In this document: piece by piece, positions 1 through 9,960 of the stretch
How positions within the stretch are numbered: the stretch's first letter is position 1
How the letters are laid out: the number at the start of each line of letters is the position of its first letter
DNA from: Branchipolynoe longqiensis
Taxonomy: Eukaryota > Annelida > Polychaeta > Phyllodocida > Polynoidae
Assembly: GCA_030323885.1 (NCBI GenBank)
Contig: CM059192.1
Span: 67,162,977 to 67,226,976 of the forward strand
DNA length: 64,000 nucleotides
Direction: 5' to 3'
The notes under the pieces: generated by a model
The model's input: the letters and a program-made list of their open reading frames with translations, nothing else
Databases searched by the model: none
What the model was told of the DNA's origin: nothing
Program-made: the position numbers and the translations under genes

Positions 1-241
1 CCAAAATTAATTTGTTATGTTTTCATTTCAAATATCTCCAAAGTTAGCAATCCATAGCAAAGGTTACTTTCAAATGAAAGTCCCGTCCTGATATGCCCTT
101 AGATGTTGCCAGGACGTAGAACTCCAACAACCAACCAATCAAATGAAAGTAAGGTATGTTATAATGATTAGCGTAAATATATTTATCTCTTTTTTTTTTT
201 AATGCAAAAAAAACTGAAAAGCAACAAACTATGCAACTTTA
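1..241 (+). mobile_element. MITE-A copy, 3' part, cut by window edge
   Basis: Matches the right half of MITE-A (compare 3405-3759): the 'aaatatctccaaagttagc' block, the 'aggtatgttataatgatta' block, and an end resembling the terminal repeat, CTATGCAACTTTA. It is interrupted by a SINE-A tail at 82-139. Non-coding. Confidence 0.75.
82..139 (+). mobile_element. SINE-A tail-only insertion with 11-bp target duplication
   Basis: These 58 bp are only the 3' tail of SINE-A. They are flanked by identical 11-bp copies of CAAATGAAAGT (71-81 and 140-150). A short 3' fragment inside a target duplication is what LINE-driven, 5'-truncated retroposition produces. Host of the insertion: the MITE-A copy at 1-241. 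Confidence 0.8.
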
Positions 242-420
242 TCTCAACCTCATGCTTTATCTCTGAGCAACCCCCCCCTCCCCCCCAATCAACAACAACA
301 CAACAGCAAAACAACAACAACAACAACAACAACAGACAAATATAAAAAATATCTCCCCCCCCCCCAAAAAAAAACCACAACATGAATATAAAAAAAAATG
401 TATTAAACCAAAATGATGCT
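242..420. repeat. Low-complexity C-runs and (CAA)n
   Basis: C homopolymer runs near 271-287 and 355-365 flank a (CAA)n tract around 290-335. No coding signal. Confidence 0.8.
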
Positions 421-707
421 TCATGGTCAAGTAGTTAGGGTCAGCATCAGTGAATGAACGTCATGCAAAGCGCCGAGCCAGGTAAACATCCATTTCAGCT
501 GACATTGTTGTGGGGTTGAGCCCCAATTGGTGTCCATACTGAGCGCCTATTACGGGGTGTGCATCATAATAATTATGCTGTCAAAGCCTGACAGGTGCAG
601 GCGGCGTCGACGTCAGCTGTTAAGGTTTATTCATGGGTGCCCGACTCTTAAATATAGGTTCTCAATTGCACTGGTTTTGGTGAGGCACAATTCATGACGG
701 TGACTGT
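421..707. other. No gene seen
   Basis: Unremarkable unique-looking sequence. A weak tRNA B-box-like stretch (GGGGTTGAGCCCC, near 513) could be an eroded SINE head, but I cannot support that. Confidence 0.4.
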
Positions 708-807
708 GGGACTGTGAATGTGTGTGGATGTGTGTGGGTATGTGTGTGGATGTGTGTGAGTGAAGCAAGCTGTGAAAAGTGCACTGAATCTGCATGGGTA
801 GCATGTG

Positions 808-1069
808 CCACACATGCACCAAGCATTGTCAGTTACAGACGCACCAAGCATTGCATCAGTCACACATGCACCAAGCAATGCATCAGGCATGCATGTACCA
901 AGCATTGCATCAGTTACACATGTACCAAGCATTACATCAGTCACACATGCACCAAGCACTGCATCAGTCACACATGCACCAAGCAGTGCATCAGTCACAC
1001 ATGCACCAAGCATTGCATCAGTCACACATGCACCAAGCATTGTGTCAGTCACACACGCCAAGCATTGCA
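808..1069. repeat. 27-bp minisatellite
   Basis: About 9-10 copies of a 27-bp unit containing CATCAGTCACACATG and CACCAAGCATTG. Copies differ by single substitutions. The array resumes at 1652-1690 after a MITE insertion. The period is divisible by three, which opens spurious frames on both strands. A (TGTGTGGA)n stretch lies just upstream (711-766). Confidence 0.9.
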
Positions 1070-1651
1070 TTAAGCTGAGATTCCTTACACGCGGTATGCG
1101 GTATGCGAATGCGGCAAAAAATCGAAATGCCTTGAAGTCAATGGGCTGCAACCCTTACACGCGGTATGCGAATGCGAATGCGAATGCGACAACTCGATCG
1201 GTCCCTGTAGCGATCGGTGCGGCATGCGGCATGCGGTGTGCGAATAGAAACATCAGTCGCACTTGTCCATTAGGTTTAGGTGAGGAGAGGCGACTGAGCA
1301 TTACGGAACGGTTACGCACAAGGGTGCTGAGGGGAAACATATGGTAGTGGTGGTGGTGGGGGTTCGGGTTGGTAAAAATGCTACCAGAGCCACAAAAATA
1401 TGAATACGTATCTATAATTTGGTAATTATAAAGGTAAGAACCTCCATTTGACGTACCAAGAGGTACATAGATATAAATGCCATATTAGGCCATATACAGT
1501 GCAGTATGGAGTATACTTGTTTATTTTTATTTTTTAAATATAGCCAGTCGTGTGCCGCATGCTGCATGCCGCATACCGCATAGAAGGAATCTTCCCATTC
1601 ACATACCGCATGCCACATGCCGCATACCGTGTAGAAGGAATCTCAGCTTAA
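1070..1651. mobile_element. TTAA-flanked MITE with GCGGTATGCGG ends, inserted in the 27-bp array
   Basis: Left end GCTGAGATTCCTTACACG, then GCGGTATGCGG; the right end is its inverse (CCGCATACC through GGAATCTCAGC). TTAA sits outside both ends (1070-1073, 1648-1651), and 27-bp array units lie on both sides. A relative occurs at 35725-36025. The TTAA target suggests the piggyBac superfamily. No transposase is present. Confidence 0.75.
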
Positions 1652-1900
1652 GTCACGCATGCACCAATCATTCCATCAGTCACTGCTAGTCGCACCATCC
1701 TGCAATCCAGTTGGCAGTTTAATATGCTGGCTACAGTTAATGTTAGGTGATTATCTAAAAGTAACTCCCTGCGTGATTTAATTGAGGGTTTCGTCACTGT
1801 TTTGTACCGCTGAGAAAAACTGTCTATTATTGATTGTGACGTATTTGGATTTCAGTTTCGACGAAACCAAAAACAGAGACCGTTGTTTATATTATAGCTC
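1652..1900. other. Array remnant and unique sequence, no gene seen
   Basis: A last 27-bp array unit and a half (1652-1690), then unremarkable sequence. Confidence 0.5.
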
Positions 1901-1901
1901 A

Positions 1902-2165
1902 CCGGAGTAGGCGGCCTAGAGGTTAGAGTGTCCGCATTCCGTCGGAGAGGTCGTGGATTCAAACTCTTGTCCAGGTTGGTATATATTGCTACCGTGTCTG
2001 GTTATAACATTACCAGAACAAGGCATGGATAAATTGATTCGGTGTCCGAATAAGGTGACTGGGAGGGGGATTGTGATACAGTTCCCAGTGGGACAATATT
2101 CTGGTAGGACAGTACGGTACTATGAAGCTGTCACGTGGGCGATGTGACAAATCTGGCCCCGTGGG
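1902..2165 (+). mobile_element. Probable tRNA-derived SINE, non-A family
   Basis: Head with an A-box-like GGCCTAGAGGTTAGAG and a B-box-like GGATTCAAACTC about 40 bp further on, followed by a body unlike SINE-A. Boundaries uncertain. Confidence 0.45.
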
Positions 2166-2187
2166 TTGGCAGGCACGCTGAGGGTTA

Positions 2188-2518
2188 ATCCTCTTGGCTC
2201 ACTAGGTAGAGCACCCGCTTCCCATGCGAGAGGTCGCAGGATCAACATCCGGCATAATTAATCAAGCCTAACAATTACAAAAGTTGACATTTGTCACTGC
2301 CTAGCCTGGTTCCCGGAATCACTAAGACAGTGCAAAGCTCGATGGTGCAATGCCACGATACTGTGACTAAGTGGGATATTGAGTCATGATGCTGCTGGTC
2401 GCTTGGTATTAGATCAGGGCAGCACTATAAATCTATCACGATAAATTTGCACTGTCACAAGTTGTGACTGGTCCTGATATGACCTTGGATGTTGATAGTA
2501 CCGTAAGCCCCAATAAAA
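2188..2518 (+). mobile_element. SINE-A, near full length, diverged
   Basis: tRNA-like head (GGCTCACTAGGTAGAGC), the 'cactgcctagcctgg' block, the 'gtgactaagtgggatatt' block, 'gcagcactataaa', and the tail 'cctgatatgaccttggatg'. Non-coding; pol III-type head. Confidence 0.75.
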
Positions 2519-2640
2519 CCGCCCAGTCCGGCCGGTGCAGGCATATCAGTGCAGGATGATGTTCAACCAGGAACAAGCGTAACTCCTCAACTAGCTATCG
2601 AAATGCCCGACTGGTGGAATTTCCAGGACTGTCATTAGAT

Positions 2641-3178
2641 GTGTGTTGGTGTTTGTTGGGGTCTTACATCCTGACAACATATAAGGTCATATCAGAATGG
2701 GTACCGACTTGTGACAGTGTGCACTCATAGCTTTGATTGATCGGTGGTTGCTTTACGCAGTGTCGCCAGTATAGGTCATATTCATGGCGAGAACCGTTTG
2801 TTTTTTTATTCAAACCATCGCTTTTACATGTGAAAGCATAAAATCAATTTTGTGTCAATAGTCACTCATGAATTTTATAACTCACAATCATATAATTTCT
2901 GGGTAAGGTAAATAAGATTGGGCACTCATAGTGACTTTACAGTGCTGCCCTCTGGGAAATCAGGTCACTGCACCATGACCCGATTTGCCACTCAGTCACA
3001 TTATCCTGAGCTAGCAAGCCCATCTCTTATCCCAGTATTATATGCCGAGTGCCAGGCTAGGTAGCGACAAGTATCCATTTTGTAAGTCATCAGTTTGACT
3101 TCACCAGGTTTCGAACTCCCGACCTTCCGCATGGGAAGCCTACGCTCTATCGATTCAGCCACCAGTTCTGGTATCATC
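2641..3178 (-). mobile_element. SINE-A, minus strand, split by an insertion
   Basis: The tail lies at 2655-2730; the body and head at 2922-3178 run back to a tRNA-like end near 3100-3170. A 191-bp insertion (2731-2921) with a 10-bp target duplication separates the halves. Confidence 0.8.
2731..2921. mobile_element. Unclassified 191-bp insertion inside SINE-A
   Basis: Identical 10-bp flanks GCACTCATAG at 2721-2730 and 2922-2931 mark it as a mobile insertion. No inverted ends and no ORF. It may be a truncated retroposon; the family is unknown. Confidence 0.6.
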
Positions 3179-3303
3179 AGAGGTTTGACTGGCACTTTTC
3201 TGCTCCAATATTTCAATCATCAAACTGGCTAAAACTCCAAATAGATCTACAGGGATTAAGTTGAATGAAATGTTCTCCACGTGGCTTGAAGACCCTGTGC
3301 CGA

Positions 3304-3404
3304 CGATGGGGTGGCTGAATGAGTTGAGCGTCCGCTTCCTGTGTGGCAGCTCGTGGGATTCGAACTCGTGAGGTTCACTTGCTGGCTGAGTCAAACGAAT
3401 GACT
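3304..3404 (+). mobile_element. SINE-A head fragment
   Basis: The tRNA-like head (GTGGCTGAATGAGTTGAGC ... GGGATTCGAACTC) and 'gagtcaaacgaatgac' break off at a TTAA where MITE-A begins. This is consistent with MITE-A inserting into the SINE, although the SINE body was not found on the far side. Confidence 0.65.
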
Positions 3405-3759
3405 TTAAAGCTGCACAGTCCGATGAAGCATCAAATTTTCAAAACCAAAATAATGATATAGATTTGACTCTACATATCTAACTTAGATATTGACGCACAT
3501 ATTAAGCATTTATTCCCACATAGAAGGGAACACTGAGACAATTTGATAGAACCTGTTACTGTTGAAGCCTATGGTGTCAGAGTTTTGGTGAGCTTGCCAA
3601 AACTAAGTTTACATGATTGAATTTCAAATATCTCAAAACTTATCCATTTCAAATCAAAGTTACTTTAACCTGAAATAAGGTAGATTATAATGATCAATTT
3701 AATATATTTATCTCAAAAAAATTACCAAAACGCAAAACCATCAGACTATGCAACTTTAA
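3405..3759 (+). mobile_element. MITE-A, full-length reference copy
   Basis: 355 bp bounded by TTAA (3405-3408, 3756-3759). Left end AGCTGCACAGTCCGATG; right end CATCAGACTATGCAACT is its near-perfect inverse. No ORF of note. TTAA target and short inverted ends suggest a piggyBac-type non-autonomous element. At least ten partial or complete relatives lie in the window, on both strands. Confidence 0.8.
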
Positions 3760-4395
3760 CAAATATATAATTGCCACTACTTAATGTTGTTATTATGATA
3801 TTACCAGGATAGCCGGATAGAGCAAGGTGCAGTGGAATGAGGAAGACCAATTGTCCGTGGTTGAAATGCCCCCTGCTTAATCAAGGAATGTAATACAAAA
3901 TAAATTAATTAAATGTTTATAAAAGAGTTTTTGTTTACTCCCTTTCTTATACGACTAAAATTGACACTGCAATAACACTGGATTTCCACAGTACACTGTT
4001 AGCATTTGGAACTGTTCACAATCTAGAATGGAGTAGCAGTGTTACAGTTATCCACTGACCTCTAATCGTGATGGATATATGCACAGGTAGCTCGTAATGT
4101 CAGCTACACACGTCTTATCATGACGGTCTTAATTAGGGGTCAGATTGCCAGTTACACACCCCTTATCATGGCGGTGTGGCGTGACTAGTGACTAGTGACT
4201 TGGCATGGGGCGTGTGTGTGTTTAACAGTAGGGCAGTGAACATGCACTTATATCAGATGGAAATAACTCGTAACCAGTTCAGTAGTCCCCAAATTGTTTC
4301 TCTTTGTTCTACTTCAACTTTTTGTTTTGAATAAGAAAATGACCAAATCTCCCGTGATATCGTTAAATACCTGTACCACACTGCAAAGAACACAC
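3760..4395. other. No gene seen
   Basis: Unique-looking AT-rich sequence with 'ctagtgactagtgact' near 4185. No splice-bounded coding block recognised. Confidence 0.5.
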
Positions 4396-4428
4396 ACATA
4401 TATATGTATAAGTATTATATATATATAT

Positions 4429-4470
<42 letters not shown>

Positions 4471-4475
4471 TATAC
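4396..4475. repeat. (TA)n microsatellite
   Basis: Interrupted TA/TATG repeat. Spurious Y/I-rich frames arise from it. Confidence 0.95.
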
Positions 4476-4574
4476 AAAGATAATGAATACAATTTATAGA
4501 ATATATTTGTATCTATACTGCTCTCTTGAGGATTTGCGTCAAACGATTAGCACCACGTGACCAGTGCCTCGTCA

Positions 4575-4987
4575 GCCATCATGGTTGGATAGAAGCAGTT
4601 CCCTTTAGTATCAATAACACAAAAGCAGAACTCTATTCACTGCTACGATCTAATTATGTTATTTAGAACCAAGAATATTCACTGGATGGTTGAAATAATG
4701 CTATTTAGAAGCATAACTTACTCAATAAGTGAAATTCTGGTAAAATTAAACCCAAATTCCGAGTGAAAGTACAGCTACAATGGCAATAACGCTGCCGATG
4801 CGGCGGCCTTAATATCGCTTGTATTTTGGGTTTAATTTGACCGAATTTCACTTATTGAGTAAGTTATGCTTCTAAATATAATTATTTCAACCCTCCAGTG
4901 AATATTCATGGTTCTAAATAAGAGAATTAGATAGTAGCAGTGAATAGAAGGAACTGCTTCTATCCAATCACGATGCAGGAATAGTGT
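4575..4987. mobile_element. Foldback element with long inverted arms
   Basis: The left arm (about 4575-4766) and right arm (about 4826-4987) are inverse copies, sharing 'ttggatagaagcagttcc', 'acttactcaataagtgaaat' and 'cagtgaatatt'. The core of about 60 bp contains GCCGATGCGGCGG. Part of one arm and the core recur inside the element at 16138-16692. Confidence 0.75.
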
Positions 4988-5057
4988 GATGCCTACGTCG
5001 CAGTAGTAAATTCACTGATTATTATATATATATATATGGTGTGCCAAATCACCAGTT

Positions 5058-5152
5058 AATGCACCAATATCTAAGCTGGATATATATAATCAAATGACAG
5101 TACATGTTTTGGTTTTGAAAAATAAATATTTCATCGGACCATCCAACTTTAA
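5058..5152 (-). mobile_element. MITE-A fragment
   Basis: Inverse of the MITE-A left end: 'gcaccaatatctaagc', 'ggttttgaaaa', 'catcggaccat', ending at TTAA (5149-5152). Confidence 0.65.
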
Positions 5153-5600
5153 AGAAAATGCTGGATAAAAAAAAACATGTTAGTTGGTCAGAGAAGTTGT
5201 TTCCGCCCATTTCTAAGTATTATATATACATATATATATATATAAGTATATATGTGTATATACCTTTAAATGTGGTACAGGTATTTAACTAGATAAAGGT
5301 TGGGTTTTTTTTCTGATTAAAATAAAAAGTTTGATTAAGAAAACACTTTTTAGTTTGTTAGAGATGGTGTTTCCTCCCTTTTTAAAGTATATTATATAAT
5401 AAATATAATATATATATATATATAAATATATATATATAATATATATATATATAAATATATATATATATATTGAAATGTGAAATAAGAATTTAAGGAGATA
5501 AAGGTTGAGATTTTCTAATTTAAAAAAAAGCTGAATTAAAAACAATGATTATTTGATTAGATGAATTGTTTCCCCTCCTTTTCATATAAATTGTATGTGT
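5153..5600. repeat. Three diverged tandem copies, about 170-200 bp
   Basis: The block 'agagaagttgtttccgccc' / 'agagatggtgtttcctccc' / 'gatgaattgtttcccctcc' recurs at about 5190, 5360 and 5560. The second and third copies are preceded by an A/T-rich run and 'gataaagg', and the first two are followed by TA microsatellites (5216-5270, 5390-5472). Confidence 0.6.
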
Positions 5601-5867
5601 GTGGATAAGCGAAGAATTTACATCTGGCTAGGTGTCACTGCTTCTGATGTAATTTTTGTTACAGGGTTATACATTGAGTAGACTGTATAATTAATGATTA
5701 GACTAGCCGCAGGCACTATGTAAAGCACACGGTCAGCTAATCACCCCACGGTGCACGAACCACGAGAAAGTGGGTCAGGCTGGACCCGACTGGTTGCCTC
5801 CTGTTGTATGTCAGCTCGGGACCGGATAGGGGCAGGTGGGGGCAGGGGGGGGGGGGGGGGCAGTGAA
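5601..5867. other. No gene seen; G homopolymer
   Basis: Unique sequence ending in a G-rich run at about 5831-5861. Confidence 0.5.
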
Positions 5868-6539
5868 CTATTAAGTGAACTGCTCAGTTAAAGCTGCATA
5901 GTCCAGTGAGATGTTCACTTAAAGGTCCATAGTCCAGTGAGCTGCTCACTTAAAGCTGCATAGTCCAATGAGCTGCTCACTTAAGGTAGTCCAGTCCAGT
6001 CAGCTGCTCAGTTAAATCTGCATAGTCCCGTGAGTTGTTCACTTAAAGGTGCATAGTCCAATGAGCTGCTCAGTTAAAGCTGCATAGTCCAGTGAGTTGT
6101 TCACTTAAAGGTCCTTAGTCCAGTGAACTGCTCACTTAAAGTTGCATAGTTCAGTCAGCTGATCACCTAAAGCTGCATAGTCCAGTCAGCTGCTCACTGA
6201 AAACTGCATAGTCCAGCGAGGTGATAGCATAACACTGCATAGTTCAGTCAGCTGCTCACTTAAAGCTGCATAGTCCAGTCAGCTGTTCACTTAAAGCTGC
6301 ATAGCACAGTCAGCTGCTCACTTAAAGCTGCATAGTCCACTCAGCTGCTCACTTAAAGCTGCATAGCACAGTCAGCTGCTCTCTTAAAGCTGCATAGCAC
6401 AGTCAGCTTCTCACTTAAAGCTGCATAGTCCACTCAACTGCTCACTTAAAGCTGCATAGCACAGTCAGCTGCTCGGTTAAAGCTGCATAGTCCAGTCAGC
6501 TGCTCACTTAAAGCTGCATAGTCCAGTCAGCTGCTCGGC
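5868..6539 (+). repeat. 31-bp minisatellite derived from a MITE-A end
   Basis: About 22 copies of a 31-bp unit. Each contains TTAAAGCTGCATAGTCC, which is the MITE-A terminus with its TTAA, joined to CAGTCAGCTGCTCAC. The array runs in phase directly into a MITE-A copy at 6540. Confidence 0.9.
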
Positions 6540-6889
6540 TAAAGCTGCATAGTCCGATAAAAGCATCACATTTTCGGAACCAAAACAATGACCTAGAGTT
6601 GATCCTATATATCCAACTAAGATACTGGTGCACTCATCACGCATTTCTTGCTGCCTTAGAAGTGAACACTGAGTCCATTCAATAGAACCCTTTGCTGCTA
6701 ATAGAGTTGGAATTCTGCTGTACACACCAAACTGATTTGTTGTGTTTTCACTTCAAATATCTCCCCAGTTAATCATCCTTTATAATGAACATTATTTGAA
6801 ACTGAAGTAAGGTCGATTATAAAAAACCAACAATAAATTTGTTTTAAAATAATGGTGAAAATTGAAAGCCGTTGGAACATACAACTTTC
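6540..6889 (+). mobile_element. MITE-A copy fused to the 31-bp array
   Basis: Left end AAAGCTGCATAGTCCGATA, then 'aaccaaaacaatgacctag', 'atatccaactaagatactgg', 'caaatatctccccagtta'; it ends near 'gttggaacatacaacttt'. Confidence 0.75.
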
Positions 6890-7365
6890 ACATTCGTTGA
6901 GTTGTGGTTGGGGGTTTTTGGTACAAGCCATCGTGTTCGTTGAAACAACGCATCAATTCGCAGCCGGTTTACCAATAATGTGAGGTATGAAGTACTCCTT
7001 CAAATATTATTATGTATGTAATTCTCCTGTCTTCTATTGTTCTTATTCTGATTGCTCGTGTAACCTTTCTTTTTGATATGCTCCTTCCTACTATGGGTTA
7101 CTGGAGGTTGGGGTGCGGCCTGGGAGACCGGAAGCCTTTCTTCCAAGCAGCTCCCCTAATTCCCCTCCTTTCCTCCAGGCAGCGCCTCACCCACCTACTA
7201 ACGGCCCTTTTCGCCAATGATTCAATAAAATTAACGGTAGGTCTAAAGGACCAGCCAGAGTTATAGGCTTGATCCATACGAATCTGACTTGTCTCATGTT
7301 CTGTTATCTATTTGTATTACCTAATTATTATGGAAGGAATTAATCATCGTTCGGGCACCATACTA
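6890..7365. other. No gene recognised
   Basis: An 84-codon open frame at 7012-7266 was examined. It has a hydrophobic start but no family signature, splice sites or repeat match, so it is not called. Confidence 0.4.
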
Positions 7366-7720
7366 TTAAAGCTGCATGGTCCGATGAAGCATCACATTTT
7401 CAAAACCAAAACAATTATCTAGATTTGATTGAACATATCTAACTTAGATAATGATTCACTTATTAAACAGTTGTTGCCACATAGAAGGAAATACTGGTGC
7501 AATTTAATAGAACCTGTTACAGCAGAAGTCTATGGTGGCAGAGTTTTGGCGTGCTTGCCAAAATTAATTTTGCATGGTTGTACTTCAAATATCTCCAAAC
7601 TTAGCCATTTAAAATAAAAGTTACTTCAAACTAAAGTAGGGTAGGTTATAGTGAACAATATTATATATTTATCTCAGAAAATTCAAGAAACTCAAAACCA
7701 TTGGACCTTGAAATGTAACT
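7366..7720 (+). mobile_element. MITE-A copy
   Basis: Starts at TTAA (7366-7369), left end AGCTGCATGGTCCGATGAAG. Co-linear with 3405-3759. The right end is eroded ('ccattggaccttgaaatgtaac'). Confidence 0.8.
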
Positions 7721-7918
7721 ACAAGTGGTTAAGCCATTCGAAATTGGCGGGCTTAAAAAAAAGTATCTGTTGGTTGATTTTCCGTTTAGTGATTGGTAAT
7801 TTTGGGGAATAGTTGTGCTACGGTGTATTTGTGTGTATTTGTGTGCGTGAGAAACCGATTGGTAATAGTGAAGTATAGTTCAAAATGTATTTGTGTGTAT
7901 TTGTGGATGAAACCGATT
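7721..7918. repeat. Short GT-rich tandem duplication before the 64-bp array
   Basis: 'aaccgattggtaat' and 'gtatttgtgtgtatttgtg' recur two to three times and lead into the 64-bp array. Confidence 0.6.
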
Positions 7919-8800
7919 GGTAATTTTACATAGTTATTATAAGATGTAAGTTGTATTAGGGTGAGTAGGTGGGGGTCAGTGAGGTCATTTTATATAGTTA
8001 TTATAAGATGTAATTTGTATTAGGGTGCATAGGTGGGGGTCAGTGAGGTAATTTTACATAGTTATTATAAGATGTAAGTTGTATTAGGGTGAGTAGGTGG
8101 GGGTCAGTGAGGTAGTTTTACATAGTTATTATAAGATGTAAGTTGTATTAGGGTGCGTGGGTGGGGGTCAGTGAGGTAATTTTACATAGTTATTATAAGA
8201 TGTAAGTTGTATTAGGGTGCGTGGGTGGGGGTCAGTGAGGTAATTTTACATAGTTATTATAAGATGTAAGTTGTATTAGGGTGCGTGGGTGGGGGTCAGT
8301 GAGGTAATTTTACATAGTTATTATAAGATGTAAGTTGTATTAGGGTGCGTGGGTGGGGGTCAGTGAGGTAATTTTACATAGTTATTATAAGATGTAAGTT
8401 GTATTAGGGTGCGTGGGTGGGGGTCAGTGAGGTAATTTTACATAGTTATTATAAGATGTAAGTTGTATTAGGGTGCGTGGGTGGGGGTCAGTGAGGTATT
8501 TTACATAGTTATTATAAGATGTAAGTGTATTAGGTGCGTGGGTGGGGGTCAGTGAGGTATTTTCATAGTTATTATAAGATGTAAGTTGTATTAGGTGGTG
8601 GTGGGGGCATGAGGTAATTTTACATAGTTATTATAAGATGTAAGTTGTATTAGGGTGCGTGGGTGGGGGTCAGTGAGGTAATTTTACATAGTTATTATAA
8701 GATGTAAGTTGTATTAGGGTGAGTAGGTGGGGGTCAGTGAGGTAATTTTACATAGTTATTATAAGATGTAATTCTTTTAGGGTGGGTGGGTTTGGGTGAA
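7919..8800 (+). repeat. 64-bp minisatellite, about 13.7 copies
   Basis: The unit contains TACATAGTTATTATAAGATG, GTTGTATTAGGG and GGTGGGGGTCAGTGAGG. Copies between 7960 and 8500 are nearly identical; copies at 8500-8610 carry clustered single-base losses. Each unit holds one TTAGGG, but the array is not telomeric. Confidence 0.95.
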
Positions 8801-9029
8801 ATTGGCAATTTTGCTTTGTTATTATACAGGAGCAATGTCTGTGTGCGTGAAAGTGGGCGGTACATTTTTACCCAGTCTCTATCGATACGGGGTTTTCAGC
8901 CTTGATGGAGGCGTGGCACACGGTACTTCACGTACGGTGTGCCTACGTGGTTGTCATGGTTTCTGTCTCACGTGTGGAACCTCTGTATGGGCGTAACTAC
9001 ACAACAGTCCGCGCCATAATCGGCTAAAC
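8801..9029. other. Short unique segment, no gene called
   Basis: Unique and relatively CpG-rich compared with neighbours. No convincing exon. Confidence 0.4.
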
Positions 9030-9960
9030 CTCCCCCTAAACCTCCAACCCCCAACCCCCGGACCTCCACCTCCACCATTTCCACCGTCACACCCACACCC
9101 ACACCCAAACCCACACCCAAACCCACACTGGACACCCACACTCCACACTCCACACCCACACCCACACCCCACACACCCACACTCTACACCACCCCACACC
9201 AAACCACCCACACGCCAACCCACACCTGCACCCCAAACCCACAACCCACACTCCACACTCCACACCCACACCCACACCCAAACCCACACCCACACCCAAA
9301 CCCGCACCCGCACCCACACCCACACCCACATCCACACTCACACTCACACCCATCCCCACCCATATTTCTCTCATCTACCCATATACCAGTGTGCGATCTC
9401 CACACCCACAACCCACACCCACCCCCACAGCCACACCCCCCAACACCCACACCCACAACCACACCCACACCAACACCCACACCAACACCCACACACCAAC
9501 ACACCCACACCCCACCCCACATCCACACCCACACCCACATCCCATACCCACACACCCCACACCCCACACCCACACCCCCTCCTCCACCACCCACACCCCC
9601 ATACCCACACCCCACACCCCACACCAAACCCCACACCACAGCCAAACCCACACCAACACCCAACCCCACACCCGCACCCTTTACCCACACCCACACCCAA
9701 ACCCACACCCACACCCTCACCCAGACCCCACACCTCACCTATATCCACACGCACATCTCACCTATCCCCACCCCGCCCCATTGACCTTTCCATCATACCC
9801 ATCTCCCGCTGCCCACTCACACCCGCACACCACACTTTCGCCCACACCAACACACTAACACAAAACACAGCAACACACCAACACCACATCCATACCACAT
9901 ACCACACACCACACACCCCTCACACCTCACACCACACCAACCCACACACACGCTCTACCC
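9030..9960. repeat. (CCCACA)n-type minisatellite
   Basis: About 0.9 kb of ACCCAC/CCCACA hexamers with variants. The minus strand is G-rich and could form G-quadruplexes. All frames here encode H/T/P or G/V/W low complexity and are artefacts. Confidence 0.95.

Noticed and set aside
648..1347. Overlapping 90-180 codon ORFs over the 27-bp array
   Set aside because: Period divisible by three; the frames run on both strands and cross into the MITE.
7012..7266. 84-codon ORF with a hydrophobic N-terminus
   Set aside because: No family signature, exon borders or repeat match; length is within chance for this composition.
7919..8800. Interstitial telomere repeat
   Set aside because: Only one TTAGGG per 64-bp unit; no TTAGGG tandem run.
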